DNA of 64,000 nt from Allobosea sp. Root483D1 (GCF_001429505.1 NZ_LMJW01000022.1:1033497-1097496), one strand, 5' to 3'; shown: positions 8,792 to 17,738, counted from the stretch's first letter. Numbers and translations: made by a program. The notes: a model not told the origin generated them from the sequence alone.

Positions 8792-9964
8792 TCAGCAGCC
8801 GATCACCTTGAACTCGACCCGGCGGTCGAGCGCATCGCTGGCGTCGTCCTTGCCGGTGCCGATCAGGTTCTCGTTGTAGCCGCGCCCGGTCGCGAGCATG
8901 CGGCCCCGGCTGTCGGGTGCTCCGGCCTGGAGCAGATCCATCACATATTGCGCCCGCAGCACGGAGAGCCGCTCGTTGACCTGCGGCAAGCCGGTGCGCG
9001 AGGTGTGGCCGACGATCTCGAGGCAGGCGCCCTTCTGCTTGGCGCGGGTCGCGATCTGGCTCAGCCACATCGGATAGGGCTCGGTGACCTGGGGATTGGC
9101 GATGAACTGGGTCGAGCCGGGCTGGAACAGCAGCTTGACCATCAACTGGTTGCCGGTGAGGCCGCTGTCGACAAGGTCGCCGAAGGCCTCGACCGCATCG
9201 TCCTTGCGCCCGAGCCTGCTGGTCGCGAGATAGGCGCCGATGCGGACGCGGTGCTGGTCGCCGCCGGGCAGCGCCCGCGCGGTCCGGTAAAAGGCGAGCG
9301 CCTCGCGAAAATGCCGCGCCTCATATTCGAGGATGCCGTCATTGATCAGCGCCGCGATATTGAGGCGCTCGGCATAGAGCGGATCGATGGGATCGCCGAG
9401 CTTCGTGCCTTGGCACGTCTTGATATAGGCCTCGGTCGACGGATCCTTCGACCATATCGGCGCGTCGCGATAGTAGGTCGTCGGCGTGACATCGACGCCT
9501 TCGGGCTTGGCCCGGGCGACGCCCTTGGACACCACTCGTTTCGATTTCAGGTCGAGCAGAGTCAGGCAGATCCGGTAGGCGTCGCGCGCGCCGCCGGCGT
9601 CGCCGGCATTGTTGACCGCGGTGAAGGTCCCAACCAGCACCGCCGGATTGCGCGCCAGCACCTCGGTCGAGAAGGGCTGCGCTTGGAAGCGCGGATAGGA
9701 TTTGCCGACCAGCTCGATCAAGGTCTGCTGCATCGAGCGCGTCGAGGTCGATTGCGCGCCGGAGATGCCGTCGATCAGTGGATCGATCACCAACTCGACG
9801 CGCGCCCCTTCGAGCTGCGCCTTCGAGAACAGATCATTGGCCGCCCGCTGCAGCGCCTCCGGAAACGGGACGGGCGTCGGAGCCGGTGGCGTCTGAGCAA
9901 GGGCTGCGGCCGGTGACGCCAGCAGCGCCAGCAGCGCAAAACGGACGAGCGGAGAACGACGCAT
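8792..9964 (-). CDS. Exported OmpA-family protein with an N-terminal FlgO-like region
   Basis: A 390-residue protein with a clear signal peptide (RRSPLVRFALLALLASPAAALAQ). The middle contains VELVIDPLIDGISGAQ and a region with TPR-like character (REALAFYRTARALPGG). The C-terminus is an OmpA peptidoglycan-binding domain: LLFQPGSTQF, LEIVGHTSRTG, NERLSVLRAQYV and LDRRVEFKVIGC. It probably sits in the periplasm attached to peptidoglycan. I chose the ATG at 9964 because it has GGGGG six bases upstream; an in-frame start at 9982 adds MQLGAS. It neighbours the caspase-type gene on the same strand 131 bases upstream, and its OmpA domain suits an envelope-anchoring role near the T6SS. Confidence 0.82.
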   Translation of the reverse strand: MRRSPLVRFALLALLASPAAALAQTPPAPTPVPFPEALQRAANDLFSKAQLEGARVELVIDPLIDGISGAQSTSTRSMQQTLIELVGKSYPRFQAQPFSTEVLARNPAVLVGTFTAVNNAGDAGGARDAYRICLTLLDLKSKRVVSKGVARAKPEGVDVTPTTYYRDAPIWSKDPSTEAYIKTCQGTKLGDPIDPLYAERLNIAALINDGILEYEARHFREALAFYRTARALPGGDQHRVRIGAYLATSRLGRKDDAVEAFGDLVDSGLTGNQLMVKLLFQPGSTQFIANPQVTEPYPMWLSQIATRAKQKGACLEIVGHTSRTGLPQVNERLSVLRAQYVMDLLQAGAPDSRGRMLATGRGYNENLIGTGKDDASDALDRRVEFKVIGC

Positions 9965-10009
9965 CGAAGCCCCCAGTTGCATCCTGTCCGGAGCGGTGTC
10001 CGGTTCTCG

Positions 10010-10080
10010 CTAGAGCAATTTCAGCACAACTGCGAAGCGGTTCTGCGTCCGCACCTGCGTGAAACCAAAGAGACGGAGCC
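10010..10080. repeat. Degenerate extragenic repeat of the TAGAGCAATTT type
   Basis: The stretch beginning CTAGAGCAATTTCAGC and containing AGCGGTTCTGCGTCCG resembles, from memory, a repeat family found between genes in Hyphomicrobiales. No strong hairpin was traced. Only the resemblance supports the call. Confidence 0.3.
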
Positions 10081-10095
10081 CGCTCCGGCGCACCG

Positions 10096-11613
10096 TCAGC
10101 GGCAATTCTTCGGGACGTTGCCATCGCCGAGCTGGGCTCGCATCAGCGCGTCGGTGCAGTCGGCCGCGCCACCATTGCCCGGCCGGCGCCGGCTGTTGCG
10201 CGGCTCCGGCTGAGCTTCGACACCGCCGGTCAGGATGCCGGTCGACTTGCGGTCGAGCACGACTCGCGGCTGCTGGATCTCGCGCGGCTCATGGCGCTGC
10301 GGGCGCGTGCCGGGAGCGGTCGGCAGCAGCGGCTTCTGCGGGGTCGGCAGTTCGGTCACGCCGCCGGAGTTCATCCGCGTCGCCACGGCCTTCTCGCGGT
10401 CCTGGCGCTCCTGCGACAGCTTGGCCTTCTCCGCCTCGAGCGCGGCGAGCTCCTGCTCCTTCTTGGCGAGCTCCTTGGCGAGGCGGTCGCGCTCGTTCGC
10501 ATCGGTCTGCTTCGCTGGAGTAGCATCGCCCGGCTTCGGCACGGCGCGCTCGGTATCCGCGGTCTTGCCGGCGTCGCGCCCGGCAAGATCCGTCGCCGCT
10601 CTGATGCGATCCTTCTCGGCCTGCTGGACCCGCTCCATCAAAGCCTTCTCCTTCGCCGCGAACTCCTGCTCAAGCTTCTCGCGCTCACCGGAGGCGAGGC
10701 CGCGGCGCTCGATCAGATCGAGCCGGGTCTTGGCGTCGACGGCGAAGAAGCTGGTCGGAAAGCGCTGGATGAAGGCCTTGATCTCGGCAGGGTTGTCGCT
10801 GCTGCGCAGCTGCTTCCAGATATCGGCGTCGGTCTCCTCGCGGTTGAGGTAGAAATCGCCGAGCAGCGAAAGCGAGAGCTCCGGCGTCTGCTTGCCGCCG
10901 GTGGAATCGTAGACCGCCTTCTGGACGCGGCGGAACATGGTCGCGATCTCAAGGCCGGGCTGCTTGATCTCCTGGACCAGCGCCGCGGTGAACGGGCTGT
11001 TGCGGCCGGCGCCGTCGGCGGCGACGTCGTTCGCCTGCGTCGCATAGGCGGTGACCATGCCCTGCGCCTTGACGATCGGCGCCAGGCCGGAGCCGACCGA
11101 CATGCTGCGCGTCGTCGTCTTCTTCGACAGCTGCGCGAGGAAGGGATTGTTGCGGCAGGCGTCGAGCACCATGATCTTGACGCCCTTGGCGAAGCCCAGC
11201 GCGGTGGTCACTTCGCTGAGCTTGACCGTCTCGTACTGGACCGAGACCTCGTCGTCGATCTTGGCCTCGACCGGAACCAGGAAGTTCTCGCCGTTGAACT
11301 GGAAGCCGTGGCCGGCATAGTAGAACATCACCGCGTCGGCGTCCTGGGCGAGGCGCGCGAAGCGCGACACGGCGGCATCCATGCCGCGCTTGTCGAGATC
11401 GACGCCGTCGACCACCTCGAATCCGACCTTGCGCAGGGCCTCGGCCGTATCGCGTGCATCATTGGGCGTGTTGGGCAGGACGGGCGCGTTCTTGTAGGCG
11501 GAGTTGCCGATCACCAGCGCGACGCGGCGCTCCTGCGTCTGCGCCAGAGCCGGCAGCACGACGAGCTGGGCAAGAAGAGCGACCAGTGCGCAAAATCTGA
11601 CGGCTGCAGTCAT
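10096..11613 (-). CDS. Exported caspase-family (peptidase C14) protein, catalytic pair intact
   Basis: A 505-residue protein with a signal peptide ending ALAQ at about residue 25. Residues 28-260 are a caspase fold: RRVALVIGNSAY, His102 in YYAGHGFQ and Cys153 in LDACRNNPF, then GSGLAPI, ATQANDVAADG and NSPFTAALVQEI. The dyad looks complete, so a cysteine-peptidase activity is possible; metacaspases of this type cut after Arg or Lys. A glutamate/lysine-rich coiled coil fills about 300-420, followed by a Pro/Arg-rich tail. The gene is divergent from the DUF4399 pair. It is one of three caspase-fold genes within 7.6 kb, and its location should be periplasmic. Confidence 0.88.
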   Translation of the reverse strand: MTAAVRFCALVALLAQLVVLPALAQTQERRVALVIGNSAYKNAPVLPNTPNDARDTAEALRKVGFEVVDGVDLDKRGMDAAVSRFARLAQDADAVMFYYAGHGFQFNGENFLVPVEAKIDDEVSVQYETVKLSEVTTALGFAKGVKIMVLDACRNNPFLAQLSKKTTTRSMSVGSGLAPIVKAQGMVTAYATQANDVAADGAGRNSPFTAALVQEIKQPGLEIATMFRRVQKAVYDSTGGKQTPELSLSLLGDFYLNREETDADIWKQLRSSDNPAEIKAFIQRFPTSFFAVDAKTRLDLIERRGLASGEREKLEQEFAAKEKALMERVQQAEKDRIRAATDLAGRDAGKTADTERAVPKPGDATPAKQTDANERDRLAKELAKKEQELAALEAEKAKLSQERQDREKAVATRMNSGGVTELPTPQKPLLPTAPGTRPQRHEPREIQQPRVVLDRKSTGILTGGVEAQPEPRNSRRRPGNGGAADCTDALMRAQLGDGNVPKNCR

Positions 11614-11754
11614 GGCACCATTCCTTGCGTCACCCTAAAGAAAGCGACCCCGAAAATCCAGTTCTATCCGCCTGTCATGACAGGCGGTTTGCTTGCTCCC
11701 CTCTCGGCCGGCTGCTAGCTTTACGGCTATCACGCGCCGCGAGGAAGAGCGTCG

Positions 11755-13011
11755 ATGCGGGGTCTTCGGCTACACCTGATTGTCGGGGTTACGGCCGTTT
11801 TCGCGGCGACGGCTTCGATCGGCTTCGCGCAGGAGCGCGCCCGCCCGCGCAGCCCCGCTCCCGCCGGGGCGAAACTCACCTTCGTCGACCTGCAGAACAA
11901 TGCCCGCATCGCCAGCAAGACGACGATCCGCTTCGCCGTCAGCGGCATGGAGATCGCGCCGGCCGGGACTGTGCGCCGCAATGCCGGGCACCACCATCTC
12001 CTGATCGATACCGAGCTGCCACCGCTCGGCCAGCCGATCCCGAGCGATTTCAACCACCTGCATTTCGGCGGCGGCCAGAGCGAGGCGGAAATCCTGCTCT
12101 CGCCCGGCCGCCATACGCTGCAGCTTCTCTTCGCCGACCACGACCATGTCCCGCACGATCCGCCGGTGATCTCGGAGAAGATCATCGTCGAGGTCATGGC
12201 CGCGCCGGAGGAGAAGCCGCGCACGGCCGCGGCGCCCAATGCCAAGGTCTTCTTCCCCGGCCTGCAGGACGGCGCTGTGATCCCGCCGCGCTCGCTCGTC
12301 CGCTTCGGCCAGGAGAACATCGCGATCGCCCCCGCCGGCACCAGGCAGGACAATGCCGGCCACCATCATCTCCTGGTCGACACCGAGCTGCCGCCGCTCG
12401 ACCGCGAGATCCCGAGCGATTTCAACCATCTGCATTTCGGCCGCGGCCAGACCGAGACCGAGCTCACTTTGCCGCCCGGCGAGCACACGCTCCAGCTCCT
12501 CTTCGCCGACCATGAGCACGTCCCGCACGACCCGCCGGTGATGTCGCAGAAGATCAGGGTGCGGGTACAAGCAGCCTCGGTGACGGCCCCGGCAGCGGCT
12601 GCGCCCCCGCCCGCCCGCGCCGCCTCGGGCCGGACGCCGGCGCCCAACGACGCCTCGGTCTATTTCATCTATCCGCGCGACGGCACGCGGATCTTCGCGA
12701 CCTCGACCATCCGCTTCGGCTTGCGCAACATGGGCGTCGCGCCGGCCGGCGTCGTCAGGCCCAACACCGGCCACCACCATCTGCTGGTCGATGTGGCGAC
12801 GCCGCCGCTCGACGTGGCGATCCCGTCCGATCTCAACCATATCCATCTCGGCAACGGCCAGACCGAGCGCAAGATCACCCTGCCCCCGGGCGAGCATACG
12901 CTGCAGCTCATCCTCGGCGACGACCAGCACGTCCCGCACGATCCCCCGATCATGTCCGAGCGCATCACGATCTATGTCGGCGCGCCCGCCAAGCGGAGGC
13001 CGCGCCGATGA
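11755..13011 (+). CDS. Exported protein with three tandem DUF4399 domains
   Basis: A 418-residue protein with a signal peptide ending SIGFAQ. Three copies of one domain follow at about 40-146, 160-270 and 300-412. Each has the same signature: GHHHLLID or GHHHLLVD, IPSDxNHxHxGxGQ, PGxHTLQLxxxD and HVPHDPPxxSExI. This is DUF4399. The histidine-rich loops could bind metal, but no function is established. Pro/Ala-rich linkers join the copies. The ATG follows GAGGAAG. Its stop overlaps the next gene's ATG (ATGA, 13008-13011), and that next gene is a single-domain copy, so the pair likely arose by duplication and is made together. Confidence 0.85.
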   Translation: MRGLRLHLIVGVTAVFAATASIGFAQERARPRSPAPAGAKLTFVDLQNNARIASKTTIRFAVSGMEIAPAGTVRRNAGHHHLLIDTELPPLGQPIPSDFNHLHFGGGQSEAEILLSPGRHTLQLLFADHDHVPHDPPVISEKIIVEVMAAPEEKPRTAAAPNAKVFFPGLQDGAVIPPRSLVRFGQENIAIAPAGTRQDNAGHHHLLVDTELPPLDREIPSDFNHLHFGRGQTETELTLPPGEHTLQLLFADHEHVPHDPPVMSQKIRVRVQAASVTAPAAAAPPPARAASGRTPAPNDASVYFIYPRDGTRIFATSTIRFGLRNMGVAPAGVVRPNTGHHHLLVDVATPPLDVAIPSDLNHIHLGNGQTERKITLPPGEHTLQLILGDDQHVPHDPPIMSERITIYVGAPAKRRPRR

Positions 13012-13478
13012 CCATTGGCACTCGCCTTCCCGCCTCTCGCCATCACGCCAAGGCCGCGACGCTGCTCCTGCTGCTCGCGGCGCTGGCGCCGACAGCCGCT
13101 CCGGTCTTCGCGCAGACGAGCCCGCGCCAGCCGGCGCCGCGCAACGCCATCGTCTATTTCCACTATCCGCTCGACGGCCTGCGCGTGCCCGAGCGCTTCA
13201 CCGTGCGGATCGGGCTGAAAGAGATGGGCGTCGCCCCGGCCGGCATCGACAAGCCCGGCACCGGCCACCATCATCTGCTGATCGACACCGATCCCGGCCC
13301 GCCGGACCAGCCGATCCCGTCGGACTACAACAACATCCATCTCGGCAACGGCCAGACCGAGGTGGTCGTCACGCTGCCGAAGGGCACGCATACGCTGCAG
13401 CTGCTACTCGGCGATCACACGCATACGCCGCACCAGCCGCCGGTTATGTCTCAGAAGATCACAGTCTACGTCAGATGA
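13008..13478 (+). CDS. Exported single-domain DUF4399 protein
   Basis: A 156-residue protein with a signal peptide (LLLLLAALAPTAAPVFAQ) followed by one DUF4399 domain: NAIVYFHYPLDG, GTGHHHLLIDTD, IPSDYNNIHLGNGQTE, GTHTLQLLLGDHTHTPH and QPPVMSQKITVYV. It is closest by eye to the third domain of the preceding protein (same NGQTE and LGD patterns), which supports local duplication. It overlaps the upstream stop by four bases and ends 59 bases before the pseudocaspase gene, so the three may be one transcript. Its function is unknown. Confidence 0.84.
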   Translation: MTIGTRLPASRHHAKAATLLLLLAALAPTAAPVFAQTSPRQPAPRNAIVYFHYPLDGLRVPERFTVRIGLKEMGVAPAGIDKPGTGHHHLLIDTDPGPPDQPIPSDYNNIHLGNGQTEVVVTLPKGTHTLQLLLGDHTHTPHQPPVMSQKITVYVR

Positions 13479-13537
13479 GGGATCGATGCGGGCTGGCCGC
13501 ATCGCCAAGTCGAAGGCCACAGCGAAGGGTGAACGCC

Positions 13538-15307
13538 ATGTCCTGGTATCGTTGCCTCGCCGTCGCTACGCTGGCCCTCCTTGCGCCGCTCGCCCCGGCC
13601 CTCGCCCAGGGCGGCGACGGCCAGCCGCCGCGCATTGCCCTGGTGGTCGGCAACGCCGCCTATCGCACGGCCCCCCTGGCCAATGCCGCAGCCGATGCCC
13701 GCGCCGTCGCGGATGTGCTGCGCCAGGGCGAGTTCGACCTCGTCAGCATCGAGAACGCCGACCGGCCCGCGCTCGAGCAGGCGCTCGCGACCTTTCGCGG
13801 CAAGCTCGCGCGCGGCGCCCAGGTCGTCGTCTTCTATGCCGGACACGTCGTGCAGTCGCGCGGCCGCAACTTCCTCGTCCCGGTCGACTCCGCGCCACGC
13901 GGCCCGGTCGAGGTCGCGCGCGAGACCATCGACCTGGACCAGCTCATCGACGCGCTGATCGTCAGCCGGCCGGCCAGCGCGCTGCTCGTGCTCGACGCGG
14001 CGCGCGACAATCCCTGGCAGGCCGGGCTCGGCGCCGGCAAGGGCCTCGCCCCGATCGAGCCGATCGAAGCGGTCGCGATCATGGCGCCGGTCGCGCCAGG
14101 GCGGATAACGACCGAAACACCCGGCCGCGCCAACCCGGCGATCGACGAATGGCTGAAGGCGATCCGCACGCCGGGTCTCGACATGACGACGGCCCTGAAC
14201 CGCACCCGCGACGCCGTGAGCCGGACGACGCGGAAGGCCCAGCAGCTCTGGATCTCGTCCCTGCCTCCGGCCGGGCTGGTCGTCACGCCGACCGGCCGCC
14301 CGGTCGCGACCGCGCTCAACACCACCCGCGCCATCATCAGCGCGCCGCCGCCGCCGGGCCCGCAATCCGACCAGCTCGGCCCTTATGAGCTCTCCTTCTG
14401 GGAGACTGTCAGCAAGAGCCAGAACCCGGACGAGTACCGCGCCTATCTCGAGGCCTACCCGAATGGCCGCTTCGCCGGGCTCGCCCGCACCCGCGAGCAG
14501 TTCTACCGCAGCCGGCTGCAGCCCGCGGCGGCCACCCCGGCACCGGTCTCGACGGCCCCTGCCCCTACCCCAGCTTCTTCCACCGGTTCGCCGGCCAAGA
14601 CCGCTCGCGACTGCGACGACTGCCCCGAATTGAGCCTGATCCCGGCGGGCAGCTTCGAGATGGGCTCGAACGAGATGTTCGAGTTCGAGAAGCCGGTCCA
14701 CGCCGTCGCCATCGCCAGGCCGTTCTATCTCGGCACCGACGAGGTCACCTTCGCGCAATGGGATGCCTGCGTCGCCGAAGGCGGCTGCAGCCATCGCCCG
14801 GGGGACCGCAATCTCGGCCGCGGCAAGCGCCCGGTCACCGACATCCACTGGAACGACGCCAACGCCTATGCCGTCTGGCTCTCCTACAAGACCGGACGCA
14901 AATACCGGCTGCCGACCGAGGCCGAATGGGAGTACGCCGCCCGTGGTGGCACGGCGACAGCCTATCCCTGGGGCAATTCGGTCGACAAGGAGATGGCCAA
15001 CTGCATCGGCTGCAACACGCAGCCACGCCGGCAGGCGAGCGAGGTCGGGCAGTTCCCGCCGAATCGTTTCGGCCTGCGCGACATGGCCGGAAACGCTGCC
15101 GAATGGGTCGCCGATTGCTGGAGCGAGAACTACCGGTCGGCGCCGCGCGATGGCAGCGCCTATGCGCCCGCCGGCTGCCGCGAGCGCGTGCTGCGCGGCG
15201 GCTCCTTCAACAACGACCCGCGCTATCTGCGTTCGGCCGCGCGCTTCAAATACGAAAGCGATGTGCGCTTCTACACCAATGGCTTCCGCGTCGCCCGCGA
15301 GCCTTGA
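13538..15307 (+). CDS. Exported pseudocaspase fused to an FGE-sulfatase-type domain
   Basis: A 589-residue protein with a signal peptide ending ALAQ at about 24. Residues 30-250 keep the caspase fold (RIALVVGNAAY, His103 in YAGHVVQ), but the catalytic-cysteine position is Ala155 (LDAARDNPW), so peptidase activity is not expected. A short helical segment with WETVSKSQNPDEYRAYLEAY follows, then a Pro/Thr linker. Residues 360-589 are a formylglycine-generating-enzyme/sulfatase-modifying domain: LIPAGSFEMGS, LGTDEVTFAQWDAC, YRLPTEAEWEYAARGG, PWGN, DMAGNAAEWVADCW, VLRGGSF and GFRVAR. Exported domains of this family often act as lectin-like scaffolds. ATG 13538 was chosen for GAAGG upstream; the long frame before it lies out of frame in the DUF4399 genes. 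Confidence 0.87.
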   Translation: MSWYRCLAVATLALLAPLAPALAQGGDGQPPRIALVVGNAAYRTAPLANAAADARAVADVLRQGEFDLVSIENADRPALEQALATFRGKLARGAQVVVFYAGHVVQSRGRNFLVPVDSAPRGPVEVARETIDLDQLIDALIVSRPASALLVLDAARDNPWQAGLGAGKGLAPIEPIEAVAIMAPVAPGRITTETPGRANPAIDEWLKAIRTPGLDMTTALNRTRDAVSRTTRKAQQLWISSLPPAGLVVTPTGRPVATALNTTRAIISAPPPPGPQSDQLGPYELSFWETVSKSQNPDEYRAYLEAYPNGRFAGLARTREQFYRSRLQPAAATPAPVSTAPAPTPASSTGSPAKTARDCDDCPELSLIPAGSFEMGSNEMFEFEKPVHAVAIARPFYLGTDEVTFAQWDACVAEGGCSHRPGDRNLGRGKRPVTDIHWNDANAYAVWLSYKTGRKYRLPTEAEWEYAARGGTATAYPWGNSVDKEMANCIGCNTQPRRQASEVGQFPPNRFGLRDMAGNAAEWVADCWSENYRSAPRDGSAYAPAGCRERVLRGGSFNNDPRYLRSAARFKYESDVRFYTNGFRVAREP

Positions 15308-15497
15308 TCCGGCCCTGCCGGGTCTATCAAGATCTGCCGCGGATCGTGGCAATTTGCACACAGCTGCGAAACTGAGGCCGCTCGACGGCAATTTGTTGTT
15401 CTCCTCATGACGTTCCTCTCGGTAAGCTGTCCCGGCTGGTGGAGTGATACGAATCGATAGCGGCTTGGCTTTGAAGCTGGGCCGCCGAGGAGGCGCC

Positions 15498-17663
15498 ATG
15501 CCGACCGGCCTGCGGCTACCCATCTGCGTCCTGCTGGCACTCGCTGCCATCGCGAGCGCCCTCGCCCTGACGATCTCGCCAGCCATGGCGCAGCAGCGCC
15601 GTTTCGCCTTCGTCATGGGCAACGGCGCCTACCAGAACATCGCCAAGCTGCCGAATGCGCTCAACGACGCCAATGCGACGCGCACCATGCTGCAGGAGGC
15701 CGGGTTCGACGTCACCGCCGCGACCGATCTCTCGCTCGCCGGCCTGCGCAGCGCGCTCGACGTCTTCGTCGAGAAGGTGAAGCAGAGCGGCACGGGTGCG
15801 ACGGCCCTCGTCTATTATGCCGGCCACGCCGTGCAGCTCGACGGCGCCAACTACATCCTGCCGACGGATGTCCGTCCGGAAACCTCGGCGAACATCCCGA
15901 ACCAGTCGCTCTCGCTCACCGAGATCCTGCGCAAGCTCGACGCTGCCGGCGCCCGGTCGAAGATCGCGATCCTCGACGCCTGCCGCAACAATCCCTTCGC
16001 CGCGCGTGAGCTGTCGCGCGGCCTGTCACTGCAGATGGTGGATGGTGCGAACGAGGGCATTCGCAGCGAAGCCGGCCTCGCCCGCATCGATTCCAGCAGC
16101 GGCACCTTCGTCGCCTTCGCGACATCGCCGGGCTCGACCGCGGCTGATGGCACCGGCGCGAACAGCCCGTTCACCACCGCCTTCCTGCGCGAGGCGCGCG
16201 AGCCCGGCCTGCCGATCGAGCAGGTCTTCCGCCGCATCCGCCTCGCCGTCTACGACACCACCAGCGGCGTCCAGATCCCGTGGGACACTTCCTCGCTGAT
16301 CACCGATGTCAGCTTCTTCCCGCGTCCGGCCGGCGCCGCCCCGGCACAGCCGGCAGGTGCCCCCGCGGTCGCCGGGGCCGTCCCGCTCGCGGCGCGCCCG
16401 ACCCCGGCTACGCTGCGCGCCATGTCGCCGGCGGACGCCTATCGCACCGCCATCGCCTGGGATCGCCGCGACATCTATCGCAGCGCCCTCGACATCAATC
16501 CGGATGATCCGAACGCCTTGAGGCTGCATCGCATCCTGGCGCAGCGGACCGAGGAGACCGCCTGGTCCGAGACCGTGCTCGCCGGCGATGCCGAATCCTT
16601 CAAGCTCTTCGCCCGCCTCTATCCCGGCTCGCAGCATCTGAACGAGGCGTTGCGCCTGGCCGCGAGTGCGCCGAGCCGCAACCGCATCCAGGTCGCCCAG
16701 ACCTGTCCGGTCTGCCCGGCCATCCAGCCCCGCGTCCGCCGGGGCGAGTATACGCCGCGCTCGCCGTCCCCGGGCCGCCCCGGCATGCCGCGGCAGCCGC
16801 AGGCGGCAGCGCCTTCGCTCTATACCCCGCCTTTGCCGGCCATCCTGCCCGACCGGCCGCACTGGACCGGCTTCTATGTCGGCGGCTCGCTCGGCGGCGG
16901 CCAGCAGAGCGGACGCACAACCGTCGGCGGCCCCTTTGGAAGTCCGACGGCGACACCGACCACCACGACGACCACCACCACCACCACGACCACCGAGGAG
17001 ACGGTCATCAGCCCGACTCCCGGCACCACGATCACGACCACGACGAGCACCAGCGCCGTCACGACCATCGGCGTGCCGACGCTCGCTCCCTGGGCAATCG
17101 CGCCCTCGGCCGTCCCGCGCAGCCTGACGCCCGATGGCGCCGGCGCGGTCGGCGGCGCCCAGCTCGGCTTCAACTACCAACTCGGCGCGTTCGTCATCGG
17201 CGCCGAAACCGACCTCTCCGCCGCGCGACTCGGCGGCAGCAAGAGTACGTCCGCCAACCCCGGCACGCAGTTCACCACCCGCTCCAGCAACGAACTCTCC
17301 ATGCTCGGCACCGTGCGGATGCGCGCCGGCGTCGTGCTCGGCAATTTCCTGATCTACGGCACCGGTGGCTACGCCTATGGCCTGGTCGAGCAGAAGGGCT
17401 CGATCTTGCCCACCAACCTGCAGACCACCTCGGCGGCCAGCGGCTCGCGCTCCGGCATCTTCAATGGCTGGGCGCTCGGCGGCGGCGTCGAATATGCCAT
17501 CGCGCCCGGCATGACGGTCCGGCTCGACTACACCCATTACGAGCTCGGCCAGAAGCGGATGACGCTGCAAGACTTCACCGGACTGGCGCCCGGCCAGTAC
17601 GCCACCATGCAGACCCGCACCGCCGGCGACATCGTCAAGGCCGGCTTCAACTTCGGCTTCTGA
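15498..17663 (+). CDS. Caspase-family protein fused to an outer-membrane beta-barrel
   Basis: A 721-residue protein. A signal peptide (VLLALAAIASALALTISPAMAQ) precedes a caspase domain at 34-275 with an intact pair, His110 in YYAGHAVQ and Cys162 in ILDACRNNPF. A spacer with helical repeat-like sequence follows (AMSPADAYRTAIAW, FKLFARLYPGSQHLNEAL). From about 454 the WTGFYVGGSLGGG start, the alternating strands and the terminal KAGFNFGF (final Phe) mark an Omp25/Omp31-type barrel. Twelve consecutive threonine codons lie at 16959-16994, in the first long loop. Strong GAGGAGG precedes ATG 15498; the frame extends to 15444 without one. The barrel should place the peptidase at the outer membrane. 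The fusion is unusual. Confidence 0.87.
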   Translation: MPTGLRLPICVLLALAAIASALALTISPAMAQQRRFAFVMGNGAYQNIAKLPNALNDANATRTMLQEAGFDVTAATDLSLAGLRSALDVFVEKVKQSGTGATALVYYAGHAVQLDGANYILPTDVRPETSANIPNQSLSLTEILRKLDAAGARSKIAILDACRNNPFAARELSRGLSLQMVDGANEGIRSEAGLARIDSSSGTFVAFATSPGSTAADGTGANSPFTTAFLREAREPGLPIEQVFRRIRLAVYDTTSGVQIPWDTSSLITDVSFFPRPAGAAPAQPAGAPAVAGAVPLAARPTPATLRAMSPADAYRTAIAWDRRDIYRSALDINPDDPNALRLHRILAQRTEETAWSETVLAGDAESFKLFARLYPGSQHLNEALRLAASAPSRNRIQVAQTCPVCPAIQPRVRRGEYTPRSPSPGRPGMPRQPQAAAPSLYTPPLPAILPDRPHWTGFYVGGSLGGGQQSGRTTVGGPFGSPTATPTTTTTTTTTTTTEETVISPTPGTTITTTTSTSAVTTIGVPTLAPWAIAPSAVPRSLTPDGAGAVGGAQLGFNYQLGAFVIGAETDLSAARLGGSKSTSANPGTQFTTRSSNELSMLGTVRMRAGVVLGNFLIYGTGGYAYGLVEQKGSILPTNLQTTSAASGSRSGIFNGWALGGGVEYAIAPGMTVRLDYTHYELGQKRMTLQDFTGLAPGQYATMQTRTAGDIVKAGFNFGF
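16959..16994 (+). repeat. Trinucleotide (ACC/ACG) tract coding for twelve threonines
   Basis: Twelve in-frame ACC or ACG codons in a row, with runs of up to five identical ACC units, lie between the first barrel strand and the next. Length change by slippage would add or remove threonines without breaking the frame. Confidence 0.8.
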
Positions 17664-17683
17664 TCAGGCAGCTCGCCTCATGG

Positions 17684-17713
17684 AAAAGGCCGCGGCATGA
17701 GCCGCGGCCTTTT
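17684..17713. terminator. Bidirectional intrinsic terminator
   Basis: A perfect 13-bp stem (AAAAGGCCGCGGC, 17684-17696, with GCCGCGGCCTTTT, 17701-17713) closes the loop ATGA. It gives a T-run on both strands and lies between the convergent caspase-barrel gene and sufT, so it can end both transcripts. Confidence 0.88.
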
Positions 17714-17738
17714 CAGTTTTCGACGATCCTGCTCGATC

